Below are positions 1 to 7,854 of a stretch of 13,581 bases of DNA, one piece after another. The position numbers and the translations under genes were made by a program. The DNA is taken from contig DATFWQ010000005.1 in NCBI GenBank assembly GCA_035259145.1, positions 1 to 13,581 on the forward strand, given 5' to 3'. The number at the start of each line of letters is the position of its first letter. Within the stretch, counting starts at the first letter, position 1. This stretch comes from CF-161 sp035259145 (GTDB lineage Bacteria; Chloroflexota; Dormibacteria; Dormibacterales; Dormibacteraceae). The notes beneath the pieces were generated by a model. The model searched no databases, was not told the DNA's origin, and worked only from the letters and a program-made list of their open reading frames with translations.

Positions 1-1523
1 TTGCGCTTCTGGCGATCGCGCAGGGCCCTGATCTCAGGCTCTTCGGACGGGCCTTCCACGCCGCAGTTCCAGGAGCGGTTGAAGTTCTCCCCGTCGCGGT
101 TGTCGTCGCCGTTGGCCTCGTTGTGCTTCTGGTTGTAGGAGACCAGGTCCTCCAGCGTGAAGCCGTCGTGGCAGGTGACGAAGTTGATGCTCGCGTAGGG
201 CCTCCTGCCGTCGTTCTGATAGAGGTCGGAGGAGCCGGTGAAGCGGAATCCGAAGTCGGCCAGGGTCGCGGGCTGGCCCCGCCAGAAGTCACGGACGGTG
301 TCGCGGTACCTGGCATTCCACTCGGACCAGAGCACCGGGAAGTTGCCGACCTGGTACCCGCCCTCGCCCACGTCCCACGGCTCTGCGATCAACTTGACCT
401 GTGACAGCACGGGGTCTTGCTGGACCAGGTCGAAGAAGGCAGCCAGCCGGTCGACGTCGTGCAGTTCACGGGCAAGGGTGGCCGCCAGGTCGAAGCGGAA
501 GCCGTCCACGTGCATCTCGATGGTCCAGTAGCGAAGGCTGTCCATGATCAGCTGGAGCACGTGAGGGTTGCGCATATTCATGCTGTTGCCGGTGCCCGTG
601 AAGTCGCGATAAAAGCGCCGGTTGTCCTCCAGGCGGTAGTAGGCCGCGTTGTCGATACCCCTGAAGGACAGCATCGGTCCCAGTTGGTTTCCCTCGGCGG
701 TGTGGTTGTAGACCACGTCCAGGATGACCTCGATTCCCTCCCCGTGGAGCGCTTCGACCATGCGCTTGAACTCCTGCACCTGCTGGCCCCTCTGGCCGCT
801 GGAGCTGTACTCGTTGTGCGGGGCCATGAAGCCTATCGAGTTATAGCCCCAGTAGTTGTGCAGGCCGCGCTCGATGAGCGTGTGGTCGTGCACGAACTGA
901 TGCACCGGCAGCAGCTCGATCGCCGTCACCCCCAGGCTCTTGAGGTGCTCGATCGCCTGCGACGTGGCCAGACCCGCGTAGGTGCCCCGCAGCTCGGGAG
1001 GGATGCCGGGATGGTCGCAGGTGAACCCTTTGACGTGGAGCTCGTAGATGACGGTCTCGTGCCACGGGATTCGCAGCCGGCGGTCGTTCTTCCAGAGGAA
1101 CCAGGGGTCTATGACGATCGACTTGGGCATGAACGGGCCGCTGTCCGTGTGGTCGGCGGCGAGGTCGAGGTCTGTCTCACCGAGCGCGTACGGAAAGATC
1201 GCCCGGTTCCAGCGAACATTGCCCTCGATGGCCTTGGCGTAGGGGTCGAGCAGGAGCTTGGCCGGGTTGCAACGAAGCCCCCGCCTGGGGTCGTACGGAC
1301 CATGAACCCGGAAGCCGTAGCGCTGACCAGGCCGTACGTTCGGCAGGTACCCATGCCAGCAGAGCGCCGTCCGCTCGGGGAGGTCCAGGCGTGTTTCGGT
1401 GCCTTCCTCGTCGAACAGGCAGAGCTCGACGCGCTCCGCGACGTCGGAGAAGAGCGAGAAGTTGGTGCCCGTCCCGTCGAAGCTTGCGCCCAGCGGGTAA
1501 GGTTCACCAGGCCAGATCTCCAT
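1..1523 (-). CDS. glgX: Glycogen debranching enzyme GlgX (isoamylase-type, GH13), 3' end beyond window
   Basis: Hydrolyses alpha-1,6 branches of glycogen limit dextrin in the cytoplasm, releasing short malto-oligosaccharides. The frame is open from an ATG at 1523 to the left edge (507 codons visible; the family is usually about 700 residues, so the C-terminal beta domain is missing). The N-terminal carbohydrate-binding fold opens with PGEPYPLGASFDGTGTNFSL, followed by VIYELHVKGFT and the GH13 core. The expected catalytic residues are present: nucleophile D345 in DGFRFDLA, acid/base E381 in LIAEPWDVG, and D453 in FVTCHDGFTLEDLV. The start is supported by the family N-terminus and by AGGA seven bases upstream. 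It points away from malQ (1992-3788), which acts on the oligosaccharides GlgX releases; the two probably serve one glycogen/maltodextrin pathway. Identity is secure; only the truncation limits it. Confidence 0.95.
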   Translation of the reverse strand, partial: MEIWPGEPYPLGASFDGTGTNFSLFSDVAERVELCLFDEEGTETRLDLPERTALCWHGYLPNVRPGQRYGFRVHGPYDPRRGLRCNPAKLLLDPYAKAIEGNVRWNRAIFPYALGETDLDLAADHTDSGPFMPKSIVIDPWFLWKNDRRLRIPWHETVIYELHVKGFTCDHPGIPPELRGTYAGLATSQAIEHLKSLGVTAIELLPVHQFVHDHTLIERGLHNYWGYNSIGFMAPHNEYSSSGQRGQQVQEFKRMVEALHGEGIEVILDVVYNHTAEGNQLGPMLSFRGIDNAAYYRLEDNRRFYRDFTGTGNSMNMRNPHVLQLIMDSLRYWTIEMHVDGFRFDLAATLARELHDVDRLAAFFDLVQQDPVLSQVKLIAEPWDVGEGGYQVGNFPVLWSEWNARYRDTVRDFWRGQPATLADFGFRFTGSSDLYQNDGRRPYASINFVTCHDGFTLEDLVSYNQKHNEANGDDNRDGENFNRSWNCGVEGPSEEPEIRALRDRQKR

Positions 1524-1617
1524 CGCAGTTTCCTAACCTAACAAGACCAGTCAAAAGGCCGGCTCTGGGCGACGTCTCGCCGTGGCCGGCTTGCCGAAAT
1601 GAGTGAGGGCTCCCTAT

Positions 1618-1633
1618 TCGAACATGTGTTCGG
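1618..1633. promoter_or_regulatory. LexA (SOS) box
   Basis: TCGAACATGTGTTCGG matches the actinobacterial SOS consensus TCGAAC-N4-GTTCGA at all but the last base, and the Gram-positive form CGAACRNRYGTTYC at 13 of 14 positions (from 1619). It ends immediately before the TATGCT -10 box at 1634, so bound LexA would cover the spacer and block RNA polymerase. It is the only box of this quality I found in the window, and it sits in an intergenic gap rather than inside a gene. Confidence 0.78.
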
Positions 1634-1646
1634 TATGCTGATGCTG
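1634..1646 (+). promoter_or_regulatory. -10 box and leaderless start of the small zinc-ribbon gene
   Basis: The hexamer TATGCT (1634-1639) places +1 at 1646, which is the G of the GTG start codon, so the mRNA is predicted to be leaderless. There is no recognisable TTGACA at the -35 distance (about 1611-1616), and no Shine-Dalgarno before the GTG. The match between predicted +1 and start codon is an inference from spacing, not a mapped transcript. Confidence 0.6.
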
Positions 1647-1852
1647 TGGGCACACCGACGCCTCCCGACCAACATCCGCCGCGCGACCAGTCTCCCGGAT
1701 GGGCCTACCTCCAGCCGGCGCCGATGCCCTGCGCTGCATGCGGCCACGACTACGCGGACCATCCGGCCGTCTATCCGCGAGAAGGCAAGGCCTCCAGGCC
1801 CTGCCGTGTGAGCGGCTGTGGTTGCACCTGGTTCGAGGCCGGAGGGACCTGA
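1646..1852 (+). CDS. Small zinc-ribbon protein, predicted LexA-controlled
   Basis: A 68-residue protein with GTG start. Its centre carries CAACGHDYADHP (C-x2-C-G-H with a following His) and, about 20 residues later, CRVSGCGCTWFE, together a plausible treble-clef or zinc-ribbon Cys/His cluster. Similar short Cys/His-rich proteins are common and uncharacterised in high-GC Gram-positive bacteria. The N-terminus is a Pro-rich, probably disordered tail. No membrane segment or signal peptide is visible. Evidence that it is real: patterned Cys spacing, a clean promoter, and a LexA box ending 12 bases before the start. It lies between divergent glgX and malQ, but the LexA site suggests a DNA-damage role rather than glycogen metabolism. 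Function is unknown; a DNA- or protein-binding adaptor is a guess. Confidence 0.75.
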   Translation: MGTPTPPDQHPPRDQSPGWAYLQPAPMPCAACGHDYADHPAVYPREGKASRPCRVSGCGCTWFEAGGT

Positions 1853-1978
1853 CGAACCGGGCCAAACGGCATATTCGGCCAACCTTGCCGGCCGCACAAC
1901 GGGCCAGTAGCAAGCGGTGAGACGGCCCCCTACCGGCGGCTCCGTATCTTCACAGAGCCCACCTCGCGCCGGGGTTCC

Positions 1979-1992
1979 TACCCTAATAAAAA
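1979..1992 (+). promoter_or_regulatory. Candidate -10 box of malQ
   Basis: TACCCT at 1979-1984 would set +1 at 1991, one base before the ATG at 1992, so malQ may be leaderless. No Shine-Dalgarno precedes 1992, 2004 or 2010. The -35 region is poor. The call rests on the TAnnnT pattern and spacing, which recurs before other genes here. Confidence 0.4.
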
Positions 1993-3788
1993 TGCACGCC
2001 GCAATGTCCATGGCTGAGGCGTGGGGCGTGGCTCCCGGTCACTTCGATATCGATGGACGCTGGGTGCCGGCCGGGCCCCAGAGCGTCTGTCGTGTGCTCG
2101 ACGCCATGGGCGCCGAGGGAGCTCCGCCGACTCCGCCGGTCCTGGTCGTCCACGCGGGGCAGCCCGTACCCCTCTCCGCGATCTCCGAGGTCATCACCGA
2201 AGACGGTGACGCAATCCGCGTGGACGGGCTGTTGCAGCCCGACCTGCCCTATGGCTATCACACGCTGCGCCGGCTCGGCGACGATTCCGAAGCCCGGCTC
2301 ATCGTCAGCCCTCGCCGCTGTCACCTGCCGGCCGAACTCCGTGCCTGGGGCTGGGCGGCACAGCTCTACGCGGTTCGCTCTGTCAAAAGCTGGGGTTTCG
2401 GCGACCTGGGCGACCTTCGCGGGTTGGCGTCCTGGGCGGCCCATCTGGGCGCCGGGCACGTTCTGGTCAATCCGCTGGGCGCGCCGCTACCGCTGCTGCC
2501 GCAGGAGTCCAGCCCTTACTACCCCTCGAGCCGGCGCTACCGCAATCCGCTGTACATCAGGGTGGAAGAAGTACCGGGCGCGGCCAGGCTCGGGGAGAGG
2601 TTGGCGGAGCTGGTGTGCGTGGGACGCGATTTGAACCGGCAGCGGCTTATCGAGCGTGACCGTGTCTTCCGCCTCAAGATGCGAGCCCTGGAGCAGCTTT
2701 TCGCGGCCTCGGAGCCCTCCGACGAATTCGACCGCTACCGAGAAGGGGAAGGCAGAGGTCTGACGGACTACGCCACCTTCTGCGCCCTCACCGAGGTCTA
2801 CGGACGCGGCTGGCGAAGCTGGCCGGCGGCGCTCCAGCATCCCGACTCGTCTGCGGTCCGCCGCTTCCGAGCGGATCGGCACTGCCGGATCGCCTTCCAC
2901 AAGTGGCTGCAATGGCTGCTCGACCAGCAGCTGGCGGCGGCCGCACGCGAGATCGGTCTGGTCCACGACCTGCCGATCGGCGTCCAGGCTCAGGGCGCGG
3001 ACGCGTGGGCCTGGCAGGACACGTTCGCCGACGGCATCTCCGTCGGCGCGCCGCCTGATCCGTTCAACCGGTCCGGACAGGACTGGGCGGTGCCGCCTTT
3101 CGACCCCTGGCGGCTGCGGTCATCCGGCTATGAACCCTTCATCCAGACGGTGCGGGCTGCGTTTCGCCACGGCGTGGGCCTGCGGGTGGACCACGTCATG
3201 GGCCTCTTCCGGCTGTTCTGGATCCCGGAGGGGATGGGACCGGACCAGGGCGTATACGTTCGCTACCCGTACGGCGAGCTGCTCGACATCCTGGCGCTGG
3301 AGAGTCACCGCGCCGGCGCGTTCGTGGTAGGCGAGGACCTGGGCACCGTGGAGGACGTCGTTCGAGAAGAGATGGCCGAGAGGTCTATCCTTTCCTACCG
3401 CCTGCTGTGGTTCGAGCAGCGCCCACCGGCTGAGTACCGGCCCGAGTCGGTGGCGGCCCTGTCGACGCACGACCTGCCAACCCTGGCCGGGATCTGGGAG
3501 GGCTCCGACCCCGACGAGTCGGTGCGTGAGCGGCTGCTCCGCTATGCGGGCGTCAGGGACGACCAGTCCATCGAGGAGGTGACGCTGGCAGCCTACAGGG
3601 CTCTTGCGACGTCCCCATCGCGCCTGGTGGCGGCGACACTCGAAGACGCTCTGGGCGTGGCGGAGCGGCCGAACAAGCCTGGCACCACCGACGGGTGGCC
3701 CAACTGGTCGCTGGGGCTGCCCTTGACGCTGGAGCAGCTGCGTGACGACCCGCGGCCGGTCCGCCTGGCCGGCATCCTGCGGCGGTGA
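1992..3788 (+). CDS. malQ: 4-alpha-glucanotransferase (amylomaltase, GH77)
   Basis: Transfers alpha-1,4-glucan segments between malto-oligosaccharides, releasing glucose and building longer chains for phosphorylase; cytoplasmic. A 598-residue protein, somewhat short of the usual 650-700 of actinobacterial MalQ because the N-terminal region is compact. GH77 landmarks: AAQLYAVRSVKSWGFGDLGD, SSPYYPSSRRYRNPLYI, and the three catalytic acids, nucleophile D400 in LRVDHVMGLFRLFW, acid/base E448 in VVGEDLGTV, and D494 in LSTHDLPTLAGIW. A longer reading from GTG 1917 is possible. I prefer ATG 1992 because the homologous N-terminus (MSMAEAWGVAPGHFDIDGRW) begins there and a -10 box lies just upstream; ATGs at 2004 and 2010 are also in frame. 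It diverges from glgX across the small SOS-type gene. Confidence 0.94.
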   Translation: MHAAMSMAEAWGVAPGHFDIDGRWVPAGPQSVCRVLDAMGAEGAPPTPPVLVVHAGQPVPLSAISEVITEDGDAIRVDGLLQPDLPYGYHTLRRLGDDSEARLIVSPRRCHLPAELRAWGWAAQLYAVRSVKSWGFGDLGDLRGLASWAAHLGAGHVLVNPLGAPLPLLPQESSPYYPSSRRYRNPLYIRVEEVPGAARLGERLAELVCVGRDLNRQRLIERDRVFRLKMRALEQLFAASEPSDEFDRYREGEGRGLTDYATFCALTEVYGRGWRSWPAALQHPDSSAVRRFRADRHCRIAFHKWLQWLLDQQLAAAAREIGLVHDLPIGVQAQGADAWAWQDTFADGISVGAPPDPFNRSGQDWAVPPFDPWRLRSSGYEPFIQTVRAAFRHGVGLRVDHVMGLFRLFWIPEGMGPDQGVYVRYPYGELLDILALESHRAGAFVVGEDLGTVEDVVREEMAERSILSYRLLWFEQRPPAEYRPESVAALSTHDLPTLAGIWEGSDPDESVRERLLRYAGVRDDQSIEEVTLAAYRALATSPSRLVAATLEDALGVAERPNKPGTTDGWPNWSLGLPLTLEQLRDDPRPVRLAGILRR

Positions 3789-3838
3789 GGGCAGCGGGCG
3801 ATCTCTCTTAACATGTAGGAATTTCGAGTCTGAAGAGT

Positions 3839-3854
3839 TATCCTTCCGCAGTAG
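3839..3854 (+). promoter_or_regulatory. Candidate -10 box of the MarR-family gene
   Basis: TATCCT at 3839-3844 predicts +1 at 3851, three bases before the GTG at 3854. A TTAACA at 3808-3813 resembles a -35 but is 25 bases away, too far for a standard promoter. The 65-bp gap after malQ shows no clear terminator hairpin, so read-through from malQ is also possible. Confidence 0.35.
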
Positions 3855-4333
3855 TGGGGGAAAAGGAAGGAAATAACGGTCACCATCAGATGACCGTCGA
3901 CCTGCTCAGAGAGCTGGCGGCCAGCCTGGACGCGCTGACCAACGCAGCCTCGCCCCACGCCGGTTTGAATCGCACCGACATCCGCGCGCTTGACATCATC
4001 AACATGCAGGAGGGTTTGACGGCGGGCCAGCTCGCCGCTCGCTTGAAGCTGACCACCGGCGCGATCACTGGAGTTCTCGACCGGCTGGAGCGCGCCGGTC
4101 ACGCCCGTCGAACCCACGACCAGGACGACCGCCGCCGGGTCATGGTGCAGCCCACGGCAGAGGCCAGACGGTACGGCAGCGTCGTGTTCGGAGAGGTGGG
4201 CAGGGACCTGGACACGCTGCTGGCGCGGTACTCGCGGCGGGAGCGCGAGCTCATCGACAACTTCTTGCGATCGATAAACCACATCGTCGCCCAGCGTGCA
4301 GACGAGCTGAGCGACGGCACACCCGGCAGCTGA
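3854..4333 (+). CDS. MarR-family transcriptional regulator
   Basis: A 159-residue dimeric winged-helix repressor or activator. After an N-terminal helix (TVDLLRELAASLDALTNAAS), the wHTH spans about residues 54-105: LTAGQLAARLKLTTGAITGV is the recognition region, and DRLERAGHARR followed by DQDDRRRVMVQPT is the wing with the family DDRR motif. The C-terminal helix supplies dimerisation. Starts GTG 3854 and ATG 3890 are both possible. An AGGAAGG at 3864-3870 is 19 bases from 3890, too distant to decide; the -10 box at 3839 favours 3854. It lies 128 bp upstream of acnA on the same strand, so it may control acnA or itself, though MarR proteins more often respond to phenolics, drugs or oxidants. 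The ligand cannot be told from sequence. Confidence 0.86.
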   Translation: MGEKEGNNGHHQMTVDLLRELAASLDALTNAASPHAGLNRTDIRALDIINMQEGLTAGQLAARLKLTTGAITGVLDRLERAGHARRTHDQDDRRRVMVQPTAEARRYGSVVFGEVGRDLDTLLARYSRRERELIDNFLRSINHIVAQRADELSDGTPGS

Positions 4334-4447
4334 CGCACCGCCCGGCGCCCGCACGCTCATAGCGGTCTGGCTGTCAACTGCAGCTTTGTCAGCTTCCCTC
4401 AGGAGACGTCCGAACAGGGCTCTATCTGCAGCCGGCGGCGCCCGGAG

Positions 4448-4462
4448 TAGGATCACTCACGA
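4448..4462 (+). promoter_or_regulatory. acnA start region: -10-like box overlapping a weak Shine-Dalgarno
   Basis: TAGGAT at 4448-4453 could be a -10 box with +1 near 4460, giving a nearly leaderless transcript. The same bases contain AGGA (4449-4452), nine bases from the ATG, which could act as a ribosome binding site if transcription starts further upstream. The 128-bp gap holds two copies of CGGCGCCCG (near 4343 and 4436) and a TTGTCA (4386-4391), but no convincing complete promoter or MarR-type palindrome. Confidence 0.35.
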
Positions 4463-7182
4463 TGATTGACGTGCGCCGCCGGCTGCCGGGTACAGACCTC
4501 GACTACCTCTCCCTCCCTGAGGCCGAGCGGTCCGGCCTGGGCGTCATCGGACGGCTGCCGATGACGGTCAAAGTGCTGCTCGAGATGCTGCTTCGTGGCA
4601 CCGAGCGGGGTGGGGTATCCGAAGCAAACGTCCGCGCGCTGGCCGCGTGGCCCGCACCAGCACCCGCCGAGGTCGAGCTCCCGTACATGCCGGCCCGGGT
4701 GCTTCTTCAGGATCTGACCGGCGTTCCGGCGGTGGTCGACCTGGCCGCCATGCGCTCTGCGATGGAAAGGGCAGGCCGTGACGCCAGCCGGATCGACCCT
4801 CAGATCCCGGTGGACCTGGTAATCGATCACTCCGTACAGGTGGACGTATTCGGCACGCTTCGGGCCTACCACGACAACGTCGAGCGCGAGTACGAGCGCA
4901 ACGGCGAGCGCTACGCCCTGCTGCGCTGGGCGCAGCAGGGTTTCCGCAACTTCACGGTCGTGCCCCCCGGAATGGGCATCTGCCACCAGGTCAACCTGGA
5001 ACATCTGAGCCGGGTCGTCCAGGTCAGGGCCACGTCCGGCCGCGGGATGGCGATCCCGGACACGCTCGTCGGCACCGACTCACACACCACCATGGTCAAC
5101 GGCCTCGGCGTGCTCGGCTGGGGTGTGGGCGGCATCGAGGCCGAGGCCTGCATGCTCGGCCAGCCCATGTACCTGCCGCCGCCTGTCGTGGTGGGTGTCC
5201 GCTTCACCAACGCGATGCCGACGGGTTCGACCGCCACAGATCTCGTGCTCACATTGACCGAGATGCTGCGCAGGCACGGGGTCGTCAACAAGTTCGTGGA
5301 GTTCTGCGGCGACGGCCTCTCCACGCTGACCGTTGCCGACCGGGCGACGCTTTCGAACATGTGCCCCGAGTACGGCGCCACCTCCGCCCTGTTTCCGGTT
5401 GACGACCAGACACTTCGCTACCTGGAGACGACCGGTCGCAAGCGCGAACACCTGGAGCTGGTCGAGCGATACTGCAAGGAGCAGGGTCTCTTCCGGTTCG
5501 ACGGCACGCCCACGCCGGTCTTCAGCGAGCTCCTGGATCTTGACCTCTCGACCGTGGTGCCCAGCGTGGCCGGGCCCAAGCGGCCCCAGGACCGCGTCGC
5601 TCTCGCCGACGTGTGGGAGAGCTTTCACAACGTCTTCCACGCCGACGAAGAGCAGCCGGACGTGAGCGACATCGTGCGCTTCAACGGTGAGGGCGGCTCC
5701 CAGCCGGTGGCCAGCGCCGGAGGCGGAGGAGTGGCCGTCGCCGAACGAACGCAGGTCGGTGTCCGCAATGGATCCGTGGTGATCGCGGCCATCACGAGCT
5801 GCACCAACACCTCCAACCCCTCGGTGATGGTGGCCGCGGGTCTGCTGGCCCGCAACGCCGTCGAGGCGGGTCTTAGCGTCCCACCCTATGTCAAGACCTC
5901 ACTGGCGCCGGGCTCTCGGGTGGTCACGGATTACCTGAAGCAGGCCGGGCTGCTCGAGCATCTCGAGAAGCTGGGCTTCTATCTGGTGGGCTACGGCTGC
6001 ACCACCTGCATCGGCAATTCCGGCCCTCTGGCCAGCGCGGAGGTCGAGGCCCTGGTCACCGATGGCGATCTCAGCGTGGTCGCGGTGCTCTCCGGAAACC
6101 GAAACTTCGAGGCCCGCATCCACCCTCTGGTGCGCGCCAGCTACCTCGCATCGCCACCGCTGGTGGTGGCGTACGCCCTTGCCGGCACCATCCGGCGCGA
6201 CCTGACCGAGGATCCGCTGGGCCAGGACGTTCGGACCGGCCGGCCCGTGTACCTGAAAGACCTGTGGCCGAGCCCAGACGAGGTGGACCAGGTCATCCGT
6301 GAGTGCGTCCGCCAGGAGATGTACCGCCACGAGTACGCGCGGATCTACGACGGTGACGAGCACTGGCAGCGGATGCGGGCGCCGACCGGGGCGATCTACG
6401 AGTGGGACCCCGACTCAACTTACGTCCGGGAACCGCCGTACTTCGAGGGCTTCGGCCCTGAACCCGCGCCGGTCCGCGACATCGAGGGCGCCAGGGTGCT
6501 GGTCATGGTCGGCGACTCCGTAACGACCGACCACATCTCGCCGGCCGGCAGCATCCCGCCCGCCAGTCCGGCCGGTCGGTATCTGATCTCAAAGGGCGTC
6601 GAGCGAGCCGACTTCAACTCGTATGGGGCTCGCCGCGGCAACCACGAGGTGATGGTGCGAGGCACCTTCGCAAACATCCGGCTCCGCAACGAGATCGCTG
6701 GGGGGCGAGAGGGTTACTGGACGCGCCATCAGCCCTCAGGTGAAGAGATGACCATCTACGAGGCCGCGCTTCGGTATCGGGTCGAGGGCGTGCCGCTGAT
6801 CGTCATCGCCGGCAAGGAGTACGGATCCGGCTCGTCCCGGGACTGGGCCGCCAAGGGACCGAACCTGCTCGGGGTGAGGGCGGCGATCGCGGAGTCGTTC
6901 GAGCGCATCCACAGGTCCAACCTGGTGGGGATGGGCGTGCTGCCCCTCGAGTTCACCGGTGGACAGGGCCGCCAGTCCCTGGGCCTGACCGGCGAAGAGA
7001 CGTTTACCGTGCGAGGCCTCGAGGCCGGCCTTCGTCCCCGGCAGGAGCTTGAGGTCGAGGCCCGCATGGACGGCTCGCTCAAACGCTTCGGGGTGGTCGC
7101 GCGGCTTGACAACGACACGGACGTCGAATACCTGCGCCAGGGCGGAGTACTGCCGGCAGTACTCCGTCAATTGATGCGCTGA
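4462..7182 (+). CDS. acnA: Aconitate hydratase A (AcnA/IRP1-type aconitase)
   Basis: Isomerises citrate to isocitrate via cis-aconitate in the TCA cycle; cytoplasmic [4Fe-4S] enzyme. 906 residues, the normal length for the AcnA/IRP1 class. The cluster ligands are C447 in ITSCTNTSNPSVM and C513/C516 in YGCTTCIGNSGPL. Other family blocks in order: VIDHSVQVD, GTDSHTTMVNGLGVLGWGVG, SGNRNFEARIHPLVRASYL, then the swivel domain with GDSVTTDHISPAG, SYGARRGNHEVMVRGTFANI, and the catalytic-serine loop GSGSSRDWAAKGP (S791-S792-R793) followed by ERIHRSNLVGMGVLPLEF. The ATG at 4462 fits the family N-terminus. A MarR-type regulator gene precedes it; maf follows 23 bp after its stop, probably co-transcribed. 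This class can bind RNA when it loses its cluster, but nothing here shows that it does. Confidence 0.97.
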   Translation: MIDVRRRLPGTDLDYLSLPEAERSGLGVIGRLPMTVKVLLEMLLRGTERGGVSEANVRALAAWPAPAPAEVELPYMPARVLLQDLTGVPAVVDLAAMRSAMERAGRDASRIDPQIPVDLVIDHSVQVDVFGTLRAYHDNVEREYERNGERYALLRWAQQGFRNFTVVPPGMGICHQVNLEHLSRVVQVRATSGRGMAIPDTLVGTDSHTTMVNGLGVLGWGVGGIEAEACMLGQPMYLPPPVVVGVRFTNAMPTGSTATDLVLTLTEMLRRHGVVNKFVEFCGDGLSTLTVADRATLSNMCPEYGATSALFPVDDQTLRYLETTGRKREHLELVERYCKEQGLFRFDGTPTPVFSELLDLDLSTVVPSVAGPKRPQDRVALADVWESFHNVFHADEEQPDVSDIVRFNGEGGSQPVASAGGGGVAVAERTQVGVRNGSVVIAAITSCTNTSNPSVMVAAGLLARNAVEAGLSVPPYVKTSLAPGSRVVTDYLKQAGLLEHLEKLGFYLVGYGCTTCIGNSGPLASAEVEALVTDGDLSVVAVLSGNRNFEARIHPLVRASYLASPPLVVAYALAGTIRRDLTEDPLGQDVRTGRPVYLKDLWPSPDEVDQVIRECVRQEMYRHEYARIYDGDEHWQRMRAPTGAIYEWDPDSTYVREPPYFEGFGPEPAPVRDIEGARVLVMVGDSVTTDHISPAGSIPPASPAGRYLISKGVERADFNSYGARRGNHEVMVRGTFANIRLRNEIAGGREGYWTRHQPSGEEMTIYEAALRYRVEGVPLIVIAGKEYGSGSSRDWAAKGPNLLGVRAAIAESFERIHRSNLVGMGVLPLEFTGGQGRQSLGLTGEETFTVRGLEAGLRPRQELEVEARMDGSLKRFGVVARLDNDTDVEYLRQGGVLPAVLRQLMR

Positions 7183-7205
7183 GCCGCGGTCAGCTGCTCC
7201 GACTC

Positions 7206-7787
7206 GTGCTGGCCTCGGGATCGCCGCGGCGGGCAGCCCTGCTGCACGCAGCGGGGTATGAGTTCGAAGTGCGGCCCAGCAGCGTGGAGGAGTGGCCGTA
7301 CGCGGGCGGCCCGCCGGCCGGCTACGCGGAGGCGCTCGCGCGTGCCAAGGTGGCGGCGGTGGCGGGAGACGTCGTGGTCGGCGCCGACACGGTCGTCGTC
7401 GTGGACGACGAGGTAATGGGCAAGCCGGCCGGGCCGCAAGAGGCGGCTGCAATGCTGCGCCGCCTGTCGGGGCGAGTACACGAGGTGATAACGGGCGTGG
7501 CGGTGCGGAACCGGCAGACCGTCCGCTCCGGGCACGCACGGACTCGCGTGACGTTCCGCCCCCTCACCGACGAGGACATCCGCGACTACGTGGCCACCGG
7601 GGAGCCGGAGGACAAGGCTGGGGCCTACGCCTACCAGGGAGGCGCCGCCGCCTTCGTCGCCGGCCTGGAGGGTCATGCGGACACGGTCATCGGTCTTCCC
7701 ATCCGCGTGCTCGAAAGGCTCCTGCCAGACGATCTTCGCCGCGGACATATCCGACCCAGCGGCGGCGAGCAGCGTCCTCCGGGATGA
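7206..7787 (+). CDS. maf: Maf family nucleoside triphosphate pyrophosphatase (YhdE-like)
   Basis: House-cleaning enzyme that hydrolyses dTTP, UTP and modified nucleotides to monophosphates; cytoplasmic. 193 residues, typical length. Motifs: LASGSPRR at the N-terminus (S6-P7-R8-R9), ADTVVVVDDEVMGKP containing catalytic D61, RLSGRVHEVITGVAV, and DKAGAYAYQGGAAAF (K137, Q144), ending GHADTVIGLPI. The KAGAY-x-x-Q signature points to the dTTP/UTP branch. The start is awkward: GTG 7206 has no Shine-Dalgarno, and the frame is open upstream with the conserved residues LLRL preceding VLAS, so a CTG at 7194/7197 or an ATT at 7170 overlapping the acnA stop is conceivable. Translation is probably coupled to acnA, which ends at 7182. 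It ends facing a double hairpin and a convergent small gene. Confidence 0.91.
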   Translation: MLASGSPRRAALLHAAGYEFEVRPSSVEEWPYAGGPPAGYAEALARAKVAAVAGDVVVGADTVVVVDDEVMGKPAGPQEAAAMLRRLSGRVHEVITGVAVRNRQTVRSGHARTRVTFRPLTDEDIRDYVATGEPEDKAGAYAYQGGAAAFVAGLEGHADTVIGLPIRVLERLLPDDLRRGHIRPSGGEQRPPG

Positions 7788-7804
7788 AGCACGCCGCGTA
7801 CCCC

Positions 7805-7847
7805 CTCCCCCGGCTTCGCCGGGTACTCCCCCGACGTGGCGGGGGAG
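7805..7847. terminator. Double hairpin between convergent genes (REP-like / bidirectional terminator)
   Basis: Two adjacent stem-loops: CCCGGC-TTC-GCCGGG at 7809-7823, and an 8-bp stem CTCCCCCG (7826-7833) with CGGGGGAG (7840-7847) around a 6-base loop. CTCCCCCG also occurs at 7805-7812, so the right arm can pair with either copy and the two folds compete. It lies 17 bp after the maf stop and 7 bp before the end of the converging small gene, so it suits a shared terminator; ATTTCT follows the second stem on the plus strand. The compact, repeated design also resembles an intergenic REP-type repeat. Confidence 0.6.
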
Positions 7848-7854
7848 AGATTTC

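Noticed and set aside
417..1541. 374-codon plus-strand open frame opposite glgX
   Set aside because: The minus-strand frame contains all GlgX catalytic motifs; the plus-strand frame is the usual long antisense frame of GC-rich DNA.
1557..1596. Interrupted hairpin (GCCGGC outer stem, GGCGA-CGTC-TCGCC inner stem) upstream of glgX
   Set aside because: Weak in GC-rich DNA, lies between divergent genes so cannot be a terminator for either, and no T tract follows.
1538..2011. 157-codon minus-strand frame across the zinc-ribbon gene and the malQ start
   Set aside because: No motif, and it runs antisense to a Cys-patterned small protein with a strong promoter; low support as coding.
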